NCBI GenBank assembly: GCA_021294835.1
Contig: JAJTDF010000002.1
Coordinates: 32,821-96,820 of the forward strand
Reading direction: 5' to 3'
DNA length: 64,000 nt
Source of the DNA: Planctomycetaceae bacterium
GTDB lineage: Bacteria > Planctomycetota > Phycisphaerae > Phycisphaerales > UBA1924
Made by a program: the position numbers and the translations under genes. Under the pieces are notes generated by a model. It ran no database searches. It worked only from the letters and a program-made list of their open reading frames with translations, and was not told the DNA's origin. Each line of letters starts with the position of its first letter. The first letter of the stretch is position 1. Positions 51,976-60,916 of the stretch are shown here, in pieces.

Positions 51976-53892
51976 TCAGCGGGGGCCGGCCGGGGTCAGG
52001 GTGGGCTGAGCCGGGGCCGGAGCCGGGGCCGGGGCCGGCGCGGGGGAAGGAGCCGCGCCGGGTGCTGCGGGGGCGGCCGGGGCGGCGGGCGGTGCGGGGT
52101 TGTCGTTCCACGGGCGACCCGCAGCCTTCTCGATGCGGGCAAGCCGCTGGTACATCATCTGCTCGCCGGGAGGGTACAGGGCGTGCCCCAGCCCGTTGAC
52201 CACCTCGACCACCGCGTCGGACTTCAGCCCAGCGAGGCTCTCTTTGAGCAGGGCGACGGCGCCGTGCAGATAGAACGAGTCCTGCGAACCGGCCCAGACG
52301 TGAATCTTGCCCCGCAGCTTGGGCTCGAGCCGGGCCCAGTTCCGCTCCAGCACCAAGCGGATGTCGTAGTTCTCCCACGCCTTGGCCACCTGCGGGTCGA
52401 TCACGCCGGTCACGGGGTCGAACAGCCGCTTGGGCAAGCCGTCCTCGCCCCTGGGGCTGAACACGGCCTCGAAAGAGCGGATCTGCCCGCCGGGGCCGAG
52501 GACCGACTCCATGGCGACGAAGTTGTCGTACTGGATCACCACCGCCTCAACGCCGTTGGGGAGAATCTGGCGTGCCAGCGGCCGGCGGCGGCCGTCGGGC
52601 GTGCGGAACATGTTCTCGCCCTCGCGGTAGATGTTGATCTGCTGGAAGTCGCGGAAGTCCACCGGGTCGGGCACGTGCGAGAAGCAGCCGTTGAAGACCT
52701 CCGGGTAGGTGATCTGCAGCCACAGGCTGGACCACCCGCCGGAAGAAACGCCGGTGACCACGCGGCGAAGCCCCGGATTGGCGTCCTTCGCATCCGCGGC
52801 GGGGCCCATAAAGGCCTTCTCCACCTCGGGGATGAGTTCGCTCACCAGCGCCGTGCCCCACGGGCCGGTGTTCGCCGAATCAGCGAAAACGCTGTGGCCC
52901 CAGTAGTTGGTAGCATCCAGGAAAATCCGCAGCACGTTGTCCCGCAGCGGGCTGGCATTCGGGCCCGAGCGCCGATCAGCCGTGAAGACGTCGAAGTGGC
53001 TGCCCCCGAAGCCGGAGATCGAGTAGACCGCCGGCCAGGTGCGGCCCGAGGTCTTCTCCCACCCCACCGGCAGCACCACCGCCGCCCGCAACTGAGCCGG
53101 GCGGCCCAGAAAAGCCGACAGCGACGGCGAGTTGATCTCGAAGAACTTGATGCGGTCGGTTTCTTCAAACGGCCGAATGACCGCGATCTGGTTGAGCAGC
53201 AGCCGCACCGGTTGACCGGCCTGGATGCCCTTGGCGGCATCGGCGGCAGTGCGGATGCCCTCGGGCCCGACGGTCACCTTGACCGGCAGGCTGTACAAAT
53301 CGCCCGGGCTGCGACCGGGAATCGGGTAATCCTGACTCACGCGGGCCATCGCCTGCACCTGATACTCGCCGGCCGGCGTGGAAGCCAGGCCCATCGGGTG
53401 GCCCATGGCCTTCTCGTCCAGCATCACCACGCCGCCGGCGGGGATGTCCTTCACGTCCATGCTGTACGTGGGGGTTGGCCGGAACCAGTTGCCGATCTGG
53501 GTGCGGGGCTCGCGATTGCCCCGGCCGAAGACCAGGTACACCCGTCCGCTGTAGGGCTTGGGGAAGATGCGGGCGTCGAACGCGATGTCCACCGAGCGGG
53601 CCGCGTTGGGCGCCGCGATGGCGGCGGGCTGCTCGGGCTGGCTGGGCTCAGCCGGCTGGGAAGGCTGGCTGGGCTGCGCAGGCCGGGCCGGCGCAGTGGG
53701 CGGCGTGGGCGCGGCCGGCTGGCCGGGCGCCGGCTTGGGCGGGGTGATCGGCGTCGGCGGCGGTGCCGGTGGAACCGGTGGCACCACTTGGCCGAGCACC
53801 ATCGGTCCGGCGGCCAACGCCGCCATCAACCCGGCCATCCAGCCCCTGCCGCCAATCCCCGCCCGTCCACAATCACGCCGTCTGCTGCTCAT
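51976..53892 (-). CDS. Secreted alpha/beta hydrolase, esterase-like
   Basis: Protein of 638 residues with a signal sequence (MAGLMAALAAGPMVLGQ) and a Pro-rich linker (about 35-95). The hydrolase domain has the nucleophile Ser in GVSSGGWSSLWLQI and AAVVLPVGWEKTSGRTWPAV. A likely catalytic His is in NGLGHALYPPGEQ. The N-terminal 100-250 part is a beta domain. The C-terminus repeats Ala-Pro. The fold resembles enterochelin-esterase-like enzymes; the substrate is unknown. Next to a GH31 enzyme, so a polysaccharide-ester role is possible. GGAG seven bases before the ATG. Confidence 0.8.
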   Translation of the reverse strand: MSSRRRDCGRAGIGGRGWMAGLMAALAAGPMVLGQVVPPVPPAPPPTPITPPKPAPGQPAAPTPPTAPARPAQPSQPSQPAEPSQPEQPAAIAAPNAARSVDIAFDARIFPKPYSGRVYLVFGRGNREPRTQIGNWFRPTPTYSMDVKDIPAGGVVMLDEKAMGHPMGLASTPAGEYQVQAMARVSQDYPIPGRSPGDLYSLPVKVTVGPEGIRTAADAAKGIQAGQPVRLLLNQIAVIRPFEETDRIKFFEINSPSLSAFLGRPAQLRAAVVLPVGWEKTSGRTWPAVYSISGFGGSHFDVFTADRRSGPNASPLRDNVLRIFLDATNYWGHSVFADSANTGPWGTALVSELIPEVEKAFMGPAADAKDANPGLRRVVTGVSSGGWSSLWLQITYPEVFNGCFSHVPDPVDFRDFQQINIYREGENMFRTPDGRRRPLARQILPNGVEAVVIQYDNFVAMESVLGPGGQIRSFEAVFSPRGEDGLPKRLFDPVTGVIDPQVAKAWENYDIRLVLERNWARLEPKLRGKIHVWAGSQDSFYLHGAVALLKESLAGLKSDAVVEVVNGLGHALYPPGEQMMYQRLARIEKAAGRPWNDNPAPPAAPAAPAAPGAAPSPAPAPAPAPAPAQPTLTPAGPR

Positions 53893-53938
53893 GTCGTTCT
53901 CCGGCCAACCCGCCGCCCCGAGATACACTGGTATTGAC

Positions 53939-56245
53939 TCAGTTCACTTTCACTTCGATCGCCTGGCCTTCAGTGCCGCGCCCTTCTTTCACCGACGCGC
54001 CGGTGAGCACCTTGACGATGACCGGGCGGGCGGCCCCGACCCGCTGCCCCTCCCGCTTGCTCACCGAGACCGTCACCGTGTCGCCATTGCGCCTGGCGGC
54101 GTAGGTCGTCAGGCGGAAGTCGCCCGAGCGATACGCAAAGCCATCCTCGCCATCCTCATAGAGCGTGCCCACCGCCTCGCCCTTCTCATCCAGCGAGACG
54201 TACAGCGTCAGTTCGTTCAGCGGTCGCTGGTTGAAGTACTCCAGCATCGGCCCGGCAGGGATGATGGTCCCGCCCCGCAGGTACAGATCGGGGTTGGCCG
54301 AGTGGCTCTCATCGACCACGTCGAACTTCCGCCAGATGCCCCGGGGCAGCAGCGGCGTGCGGCTGCCGTCGGGCATCAACTGCGGAACCACCAGCAGACC
54401 ATCGCCGAGCAGAAACGAGTCGTCCTCGCTCCGCAGGGCCGGGTCCTTGGGGTCGGCGAAGAAGACCGGTCGCATCACCGGCATGCCCGTCACCGAAGCC
54501 TCGCGGAACAGCGTGTAGAACATCGGCAGCAGGCGGTACCGCCGCTGCAGCGCGATGCGACAGGCCCGCTCGGCGTCCGGGCCGAACGACCATGGCTCCT
54601 TGTCGATGTTGCCCTTGGCGGTGTGGCCCCGGGCGAACGGCAGCAAAGCGCCAAAGCCCATCCAGCGGGCGAAGTGCTGCGCCTTTTCATCGTCGCCGCC
54701 GGGGCCGTTGCCGATGAACCCGCCGATGTCCGGGCCGGAGAACGGCTGGCCGGAGAGCCCCAGGTTCAGCGCCATGGGGATGGACTGCTCCAGGTCCGTC
54801 CAGTTGGCCGAGTTGTCGCCCGTCCAGGTCGCCGCGTAGCGATGCGAGCCCATGAACCCGGCCCGGGTGAGCACGAAGGGCCGCTTGTCGGGGTTGGCGG
54901 CGGCGATGCCCTCCCACGTCGCCTGCGCCATGAGCATGCCGTACACGTTGTGGAACCGCAGGTGATCCCCGGCGGAAACCGTCTGGGGTCCAGCGGCACC
55001 CGGGGTCTGCCAAGCGGAGTACGCACCGCCCCGGTGGCGGTTGTCCTCGGGCATGGTCTTGCTGGCGACGTTGAAGATCGCCGGCTCGTTCATGTCGTTC
55101 CACACCCCGTCAATCCCGTTGGCCATGAAGTCCTTGTACAGCCCCGACCACCAGGCACGCACGTCGTGGTTGGTGTAGTCGGGGAAAGCGCACGGCCCCG
55201 GCCACACGTTGCCCCGGTAGCTCTCGCCCGAGGCGGTCTTGACTTCAAAGCCCTTGGAGATCACCTGATCGAAGATGTTGTACCCCGGCTCGGCCTTGAT
55301 GCCCGGGTTGATCATCCAGATGGTCTTGAACCCCATCGCCTCCAGATCGGCGTTCAGCCGCGCCGGATCGGGGAAACGCGTGCGATCGAACGAGAAAGTG
55401 CGGTACTCGGACATGTAGTCGATGTCAAACCAGATCACCGAGCCGGGCATCTTGCGGCTGCGAAAGCCCTCGGCCACCTCGCGGACCCGCTTCTCCGGAA
55501 AGTACGAATAGCGGCACTGGTGATACCCCAGCGCCCACTTAGGCGGCAGCGGCATGGTGCCCACCATCTCCGCCAACGCGGTGATGACCGCCTGCGGGCT
55601 GGACCGCTCGATCACGTACACCGGCGGGCGGTTGCCCTCGACAATGAAACTCAGCCCCTCGGCCCCGCCGGCGGTGTTGATCTCCATCCGCCACGTGCTG
55701 TCCACCAGCACGCCAAAGGCCGTGCCGTCATCCCGCACCGCCAGCACCCACGGGTGGCTCTGATAGAGCGACGGTGAATCCACCGTGTAGCCGTACGCAT
55801 CGGTGTTCCACAGCACCGTCCGCCGCCCGTTGCGCAGCAGCCCCCCGGCCACCTCGCCCGTGCCGTACAGCGAGGTGCCCGCCGCGGTGTCAAACCGGAT
55901 CACGTGCCGGCCGTCGGCGGTCACGCCGAACCGGGGCACGGCCTTGAGCGCGCCGTCGGCCGGACCGGCCGCCTCGGGCACCTTCAGCAACGCAAAGCTG
56001 GCCACCGCGTCGGTCGCCTGCCAGCCCGGCGGGAAGAACCGTGCCACCGGCCCGCTGTATCCCTTGACCATCTCCCCCCGCCCCGGCCCCAGCTTCACAT
56101 CCCCCAGCGGACGCGCGACCGTCGGCGACAACTCCGCCGACGCGGCCGTCTGCGCCCCCACCGGCGTGCTCCCCCCCACAGTCCCGCTCACGATCGCCAC
56201 CATCAAGGCCAACCCCATCGCCGACAGCCGAGTCGTCATACGCAT
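53939..56245 (-). CDS. GH31 alpha-glucosidase family enzyme, exported
   Basis: Protein of 768 residues with a signal peptide (MRMTTRLSAMGLALMVAIVS, cleavage near VGAQT). N-terminal beta domain, then the GH31 barrel: ALGYHQCRYSYFPEKRVREV, VIWFDIDYMSEY, the nucleophile Asp in GVWNDMNEPAIF, and the acid/base Asp in TWTGDNSANWTDLE. C-terminal beta domains include LYEDGEDGFAYRSG. It hydrolyses alpha-glucosidic or related bonds outside the cytoplasm. AAGGA precedes the ATG. The frame is open further upstream but only as non-coding sequence. Confidence 0.93.
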   Translation of the reverse strand: MRMTTRLSAMGLALMVAIVSGTVGGSTPVGAQTAASAELSPTVARPLGDVKLGPGRGEMVKGYSGPVARFFPPGWQATDAVASFALLKVPEAAGPADGALKAVPRFGVTADGRHVIRFDTAAGTSLYGTGEVAGGLLRNGRRTVLWNTDAYGYTVDSPSLYQSHPWVLAVRDDGTAFGVLVDSTWRMEINTAGGAEGLSFIVEGNRPPVYVIERSSPQAVITALAEMVGTMPLPPKWALGYHQCRYSYFPEKRVREVAEGFRSRKMPGSVIWFDIDYMSEYRTFSFDRTRFPDPARLNADLEAMGFKTIWMINPGIKAEPGYNIFDQVISKGFEVKTASGESYRGNVWPGPCAFPDYTNHDVRAWWSGLYKDFMANGIDGVWNDMNEPAIFNVASKTMPEDNRHRGGAYSAWQTPGAAGPQTVSAGDHLRFHNVYGMLMAQATWEGIAAANPDKRPFVLTRAGFMGSHRYAATWTGDNSANWTDLEQSIPMALNLGLSGQPFSGPDIGGFIGNGPGGDDEKAQHFARWMGFGALLPFARGHTAKGNIDKEPWSFGPDAERACRIALQRRYRLLPMFYTLFREASVTGMPVMRPVFFADPKDPALRSEDDSFLLGDGLLVVPQLMPDGSRTPLLPRGIWRKFDVVDESHSANPDLYLRGGTIIPAGPMLEYFNQRPLNELTLYVSLDEKGEAVGTLYEDGEDGFAYRSGDFRLTTYAARRNGDTVTVSVSKREGQRVGAARPVIVKVLTGASVKEGRGTEGQAIEVKVN

Positions 56246-56450
56246 CGTCCTTGCGTGGCGGGCCGGACCGGCCGGGTCACCCCCCCCATCCCCATGGGGG
56301 ACCACGGGGAGGGCACGGGGGGCACACCGTGGAGGCCGGATCATGCACCGCAAGGCCACGCCCCTGCGGCCGCCGAGTGTACGGCCCGGCTGACCCTGCG
56401 GCCCGGAAAGCCCCGGGGCGGCGGGCGGATTTCGACTACCATCCGCCGAC

Positions 56451-57995
56451 ATGCCACCGCCATCTGTTGCCTCCCCCGCGGCCCCGCAGGCCCCCCATTT
56501 CGCCTCCGTCCCCCCCGCTGCCGCCCACCTCAATGGGCATGGCGCGGGTGGCCCGGCGTCCGCTTCTCCTCCTCCCCCTGCCTTCAACCTTCAGGCCCTG
56601 CTCGACGCCCGGCACGACGAACTGCTCGACCTCCACGCCCGCACCATCAACCCCGCCGTGGTCGGCGTGCTGAAGACCATCGGGTTCGATGCCCGCTACA
56701 CCCACGGCCGCGGGGCGTACCTCTTTGACGACCAGGGCCGCCGCTACATCGACTGCCTGGGCGGCTACGCCGTCTTCGCCGCCGGCCGCAACCACCCGGT
56801 CATCCGCGCCGCCATCAAGCAGGCCCTGGACATGGACCTGCCCAACCTGCCAGGGGTGGGCCTGTTCCGCACCGCCGGCCTGCTGGCCGAAAAGTTGCTC
56901 TCGCTGGCTCCTTCGGGCCTGAAGCCTTCAGAAGGGGGGTGGGGCAAGGTCTTCTTCGCTTCCGGCGGCGGCGAGGCCGTCGACGCCGCCATCAAGATGG
57001 CCCGCATCGCCACCGGCCGGGCCCGCATCATCTATTGCCACCGGTCCTATCACGGCCTGACCGTCGGCGGCCTCTCGGTCACCGGCAACCACGAGTTCCG
57101 CGACGGCTTCGGCCCACTGCTGGCCGACACGCAGGAGATCCCGTTCAACGACCTGCCCGCACTCGAGCAGGCCCTGGCCTCCAACCAGGCCGCCGCATTC
57201 ATCGTCGAGCCCATCCAGGGCAAGGGCGTGAACATCCCGCATGCGGACTATCTGGCCTCCGCCGCGGCGTTGTGCAAGAAGCACGGCACGCTGCTGATCC
57301 TCGATGAGATCCAGACCGGTCTGGGCCGCACCGGCCGCTGGTGGGCCGCCGAGCACGACGGCATGGGCACGCGCTGGGCGCCGGACATGCTGGTCACCGC
57401 CAAGGCCCTCTCCGGCGGCATCGCCCCCACCTCCGCGGTGCTCTCCACCGATGCCGTGCACGCCAAGGTCTTCCCCGGCATGGCCCAGTCGGCCAAGATT
57501 CAGAACACCTTCGCGATGAACGATGTCTCCATGGCCGCCGGGCTGGCCGCGCTGCACGTCATCGAGCACGAGGGCCTGCGGGCGAACGCCGCAGCCGTTG
57601 GCGACTACCTGACCAGCGGCCTGCGGGCCGCCATCGGCCAGATGGAGATGGTCAAGGAGGTCCGGGGGCGGGGCCTGATGATCGCCATCGAGTTCCAGCG
57701 CCCGCGCAGCTTGTCGCTCAAGCTCGGCTGGGACATGCTGCACAAGCTCGACCCCAACTTGTTCTGCCAGGCGGTGGTCATGCCGCTGATGAGCGACCAC
57801 CGCATCCTCACCCAGGTGGCCGGCTACCGGTTGGATGTGATCAAGCTGATCCCGCCGCTGGTACTCACCCGCACCGACGCCGACGAGATCATCGCGGGGT
57901 TTGCTGCGTGCGTGGGAGCCTGCCACACATTCCCCGGGCCGGCCTGGGAAGTCGGGACCAAGTTGACCAAAGCCGCAGCGCGACGGCTCGTTTGA
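56451..57995 (+). CDS. Class III PLP-dependent aminotransferase
   Basis: Protein of 514 residues. After an Ala/Pro-rich N-terminus (1-45) the fold-type I domain shows FFASGGGEAVDAAIKMARIA, YHGLTVGGLSVTGN, FIVEPIQGKGVNIP, LILDEIQTGLGRTGR and the PLP Lys in VTAKALSGGIAPTS. Homologues include ornithine, acetylornithine and putrescine aminotransferases; sequence alone does not show the substrate. RGRGLMIAIEFQRPRS in the small domain is longer than usual. Divergent from the GH31 gene. Confidence 0.9.
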   Translation: MPPPSVASPAAPQAPHFASVPPAAAHLNGHGAGGPASASPPPPAFNLQALLDARHDELLDLHARTINPAVVGVLKTIGFDARYTHGRGAYLFDDQGRRYIDCLGGYAVFAAGRNHPVIRAAIKQALDMDLPNLPGVGLFRTAGLLAEKLLSLAPSGLKPSEGGWGKVFFASGGGEAVDAAIKMARIATGRARIIYCHRSYHGLTVGGLSVTGNHEFRDGFGPLLADTQEIPFNDLPALEQALASNQAAAFIVEPIQGKGVNIPHADYLASAAALCKKHGTLLILDEIQTGLGRTGRWWAAEHDGMGTRWAPDMLVTAKALSGGIAPTSAVLSTDAVHAKVFPGMAQSAKIQNTFAMNDVSMAAGLAALHVIEHEGLRANAAAVGDYLTSGLRAAIGQMEMVKEVRGRGLMIAIEFQRPRSLSLKLGWDMLHKLDPNLFCQAVVMPLMSDHRILTQVAGYRLDVIKLIPPLVLTRTDADEIIAGFAACVGACHTFPGPAWEVGTKLTKAAARRLV

Positions 57996-58051
57996 GCATC
58001 TGTGATATCTTCGGGCTGAGCCAAGGCATCGTTTGGTTGCGCGCCATCCGC

Positions 58052-58206
58052 GCGGAGAGGGCCTTGAAGATGGTCCACTGATGTCGGGGCATCTTCGGGT
58101 TGCCTGTCTGTCGCGCGGAGAGGGCCTTGAAGATGGTCCACTGGTGTCGGGAAATCTTTAGGTTGCGTGTCTGTCGCGCGGAGAGGGCCTTGAAGATGGT
58201 CCACTG
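58052..58206 (+). repeat. Tandem 63-bp repeats, three copies
   Basis: Conserved blocks (start GCGGAGAGGGCCTTGAAG) recur at 58052, 58115 and 58178, exactly 63 bases apart. A degenerate earlier copy may start near 58010. The array runs directly into the inverted repeat of the 227-bp unit at 58207. No gene is supported in the whole stretch 57996-59156. Confidence 0.85.
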
Positions 58207-58433
58207 GTGTCGGGGGCGTGCCGCCCCCGACTGCCCCCGGCTCAAGGCCAAGACCTGCCGGAGCGGGCGCGGGCCGCGCGACGGTGGCTGCCGCCCGCGT
58301 TCGGACGCCCACACCGCGCGAACGGCGCACCCCGCGACGGGCACGCCGGGCCATCGCCATCAACCCCACCGTGCCCCCACGCCAACCGCCTGACTTCAGC
58401 CGGGGGCAGTCGGGGGCTGCAAGCCCCCGACAC
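58207..58433. repeat. 227-bp unit A with 36-bp terminal inverted repeats
   Basis: The ends 58207-58242 (gtgtcgggggcgtgccgccc at the start) and 58398-58433 (ending agcccccgacac) are near-perfect inverted repeats. Each end is itself self-complementary. Unit B has the same length and similar interior. Single reverse copy of the 63-bp motif follows at 58428-58470. It has the form of a miniature inverted-repeat element; no coding capacity is credible. Confidence 0.8.
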
Positions 58434-58521
58434 CGGCAGACCTGCTTCAACAACGCCGCCGCGCGCAACCTCCGTGACCTCAACGCCCTCAGATAACGCC
58501 AAAGGCAACGCAATACCAAGA

Positions 58522-58748
58522 TGTCCGGGGGCGTGCCGCCCCCGACTGCCCCCGGCCAAAGGCCAAGACCTGCCGGAACGGGCGCCGGACGCGAGACGTT
58601 GGCCGCCGCCCGCGTTCGGACGCCCACACCGCGCGAACGGCGCACCCCGCGACGGGCACGCCGGGCCACCGCCATCAACCGCACCGCACTCCCGCACCAA
58701 CCGCCTGACTTCAGCCGGGGGCAGTCGGGGGCTGCAAGCCCCCGACAC
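58522..58748. repeat. 227-bp unit B with terminal inverted repeats
   Basis: Ends at 58522-58556 and 58713-58748 match those of unit A. The interior shares long blocks with unit A. A truncated third unit starts at 63708. Confidence 0.8.
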
Positions 58749-58910
58749 TCGCGAACCTGCTTCAACAACGCCGCCGCGCGCAGCCCGCACAACCCCGAGA
58801 TGTCCCGACACTCGCGAACCTGCTTCAACAACGCCGCCGCGCGCAGCCCGCAGAACCCCGAGATGTCCCGACACTCGCAAACCTCCTCCAAACAGCTCGC
58901 CGCGCGAAAA
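58743..58910 (-). repeat. Tandem 63-bp repeats, reverse orientation
   Basis: Copies begin at 58743, 58806 and 58869 (cgacactcgcgaacctgctt in the first two; the third is more diverged). Read on the minus strand they have the same conserved positions as the left array (GCGCGG, TTGAAG, GGT, GTGTCGGG), so the two arrays are inverted about units A and B. Confidence 0.8.
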
Positions 58911-59156
58911 GTGCGCAACCAGACCACCCCCCGCACCATCCGCACGCCCCTCCGCGCCACCCGCAGCCTCCCCCGAACGGCCCGCAGCATCCCCCACACA
59001 ACACCCATCTTCCCCCGCATGTCGCGGGGACCGCTCCGCACCGTCCGCGGACGCCTGCACATGGCCGGGGGGCTGCTGCGCAGCACCGGCGGGAAGGTCG
59101 GGCTCAACCCCGCCACGGCCGCAGCCGATACCACCGGCATCCGCAAGGGCCCGACC

Positions 59157-59891
59157 ATGAGCAACCACCGCAACGACGTCTTCCCGCGCCAAGACACCCA
59201 GATCTTGCCGTGGATCAACCAGTTCATGGACCGCTGTTCGGACTGGTGGTCGCGCCATGGCGGGGACGGCAACCTCGACGAACTCCGCGGCCTGCGCGAT
59301 GCGTTTGCCGCCGCACTGGAGGCCGACGCCGCAGCGCAGGCCGCGGCCCGGGCGGCCACCGCGGCCAAGAACCAGGCCCGCGCCGAGATGGAGAACTCGC
59401 TGCGGGCCATGGTGCGGCTGGTGCAGAACACGCCCGACACCACCAACGCCGAACGCGCCGACATGGGCCTGACCCAACGGCGCTACCCGGCGGCCCCGCT
59501 CAAGAGCATCACCCCGCCGCTGACCGCCGCGACCTCCGGCCGCCCCGCCCCCGTGCCCGCCCCGCGCACCGCCCCGGCCGTGACCGCCGCCCCCGCCGCC
59601 CGCCTGGTGCACCGCCTGCGCCTGACCGACCCGCACCGCCCCGACAAGCGCGGCAAACCCCCGGGCGCTGCCGCCGCCGAGATCCGCGTGGCGTTGGTCC
59701 CGGCGGGCGCCGCGCCGCCCACCGATCCCGAACGCTTCGCCTACCTGCTCAGCACCACCCGGCCCTCCTTCCGGACGACGTTTGGGCCGGACGATGTGGG
59801 CAAGACGGCGGTGTACCTGACCCGGTGGGTGAACACGAGAGGGGAAGTTGGTCCGTGGTCGGAGGTCACGGCGGCGACGGTGGCGGCGTGA
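59157..59891 (+). CDS. Two-domain hypothetical protein, paralogue of 61932
   Basis: Protein of 244 residues. Helical N-terminal part (about 10-105; LPWINQFMDRCSDWWSRHGG, then Ala-rich helices), a Pro/Ala linker, and a C-terminal beta domain with RGKPPGAAAAEIRVALVPAG, then GKTAVYLTRWVNTRGEVGPW and SEVTAATVAA at the end. The C-terminal domain resembles a fibronectin-III-like fold. No signal peptide. The gene at 61932 has the same plan. Coding is reliable from the ATG at 59157; the open frame upstream runs through repeats and is not credited. Confidence 0.75.
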   Translation: MSNHRNDVFPRQDTQILPWINQFMDRCSDWWSRHGGDGNLDELRGLRDAFAAALEADAAAQAAARAATAAKNQARAEMENSLRAMVRLVQNTPDTTNAERADMGLTQRRYPAAPLKSITPPLTAATSGRPAPVPAPRTAPAVTAAPAARLVHRLRLTDPHRPDKRGKPPGAAAAEIRVALVPAGAAPPTDPERFAYLLSTTRPSFRTTFGPDDVGKTAVYLTRWVNTRGEVGPWSEVTAATVAA

Positions 59892-59892
59892 T

Positions 59893-60075
59893 CTACCGGC
59901 CCGGGGGCGGCGGTGGTGGTGTCGGCCGTGGTCGGCGATCGATTGGCGCTTTCTGCAAGTTGCCGCCGGCGTGAACGGAGCCGTTACCGCCCTCATTCAC
60001 CACTTGTGGCACATTCACGGCCGGGTTGCCGCTTCGGTTCGTTGACGGGTTTGGCTTCGTGTCCTTGCTGCTCAT
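59893..60075 (-). CDS. Small Pro-rich protein next to the DUF6338 gene
   Basis: Possible protein of 60 residues: MSSKDTKPNPSTNRSGNPAV, a Gly/Asn-rich middle and a C-terminal Pro run. Supported by AAGGA eight bases before the ATG and by an 83-base overlap with the 3' end of the DUF6338 gene in another frame, implying coupled expression. Not recognised. Confidence 0.45.
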   Translation of the reverse strand: MSSKDTKPNPSTNRSGNPAVNVPQVVNEGGNGSVHAGGNLQKAPIDRRPRPTPPPPPPGR

Positions 60076-60751
60076 CTTCTTTTCCTTCTTGGCACTCGAC
60101 CAGAATCCGATGTACCTGATCGATCTCTTGGGAGTGTCGAACAAAGGTTTCGTCATCCGCGAAACGCATGAACTCTACAGCCGCAACCTCGGCTGCGTCA
60201 ATGAGCATTCGGTTTACTCCGTACAGCCGGGCCTCCCTCCCGTCGGCCAGATACCACGCCGGCTCCTCGAGCAAAAAATGGCCCACTCCAGGCTGGTCAG
60301 GGAACAAACGGGGCCAGCCCATAAGGCGACGCCGGTCCTTGAGCACCAACACAATCCACGAAGTTCGCTCATTGAAAGCCCAGTGCCACTCCGTCGCAGA
60401 AGAAATTTTCTTGGTCGTACCCCAACGCTGCAGAAGACGATGTGCGTAGCCATTATTGACCACATGTGACCAAGCCACGCCAATGACCAGCCCCGCCAAG
60501 GCACCCCAGACAAACTCGGCTGTCTCGTTCCACGGTCCGATCGGTCCGACCAGTGATCCGACGACCACCAAGATCCACCCTAAACAGACCACGACCAACT
60601 GTGCGACCATGGTGAAGATCAAGGCGTTGACCAGCCGGTCAAAGAGATCTCGCTTTGGATAGGGGGTCAGTGCGTGAAACACCGTTGCGGCCAACAGGCC
60701 CGGCATCAACTTGAAGAGAAGAGCCGCGAGATCGGACGAAGGCAGATCCAT
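59993..60751 (-). CDS. DUF6338-family membrane protein
   Basis: Protein of 252 residues. MDLPSSDLAALLFKLMPGLL and FHALTPYPKRDLFDRLVNAL, then IFTMVAQLVVV, match the N-terminus of DUF6338 proteins (membrane helices at about 8-26, 41-67 and 78-97). A cytoplasmic alpha/beta part follows, with WYLADGREARLYGVNRMLID. GAGGA is four bases before the ATG. The family has no known function. It sits between the first two-domain protein gene and the first DUF4145 gene and is absent from the second copy of that module. Confidence 0.72.
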   Translation of the reverse strand: MDLPSSDLAALLFKLMPGLLAATVFHALTPYPKRDLFDRLVNALIFTMVAQLVVVCLGWILVVVGSLVGPIGPWNETAEFVWGALAGLVIGVAWSHVVNNGYAHRLLQRWGTTKKISSATEWHWAFNERTSWIVLVLKDRRRLMGWPRLFPDQPGVGHFLLEEPAWYLADGREARLYGVNRMLIDAAEVAAVEFMRFADDETFVRHSQEIDQVHRILVECQEGKEDEQQGHEAKPVNEPKRQPGRECATSGE

Positions 60752-60916
60752 AAGTCCTCGCTTGGTGCCGCGTGATGGCGGAGCATCCGCTGGAGCTCAG
60801 TTGACCCTCCTTGCGGCAACTGGCATCGCGTCCTATTGGCCGTTGGCCAGAGTGTAGTCTGCTCGGATTGGGTTTGGCCGCCTCGACAGCGTCGGCCGGG
60901 GGGCTCGGCTTCCTGC

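Noticed and set aside
58052..58910. CRISPR array
   Set aside because: Repeats are directly adjacent without unique spacers, the two arrays are inverted, and no cas gene is present.
57824..59464. Minus-strand open frame of about 546 codons through the repeat region
   Set aside because: It is Arg/Ala-rich, crosses the end of the aminotransferase gene and both 227-bp units, and has no plausible start; only the 21-residue periodicity is worth noting.
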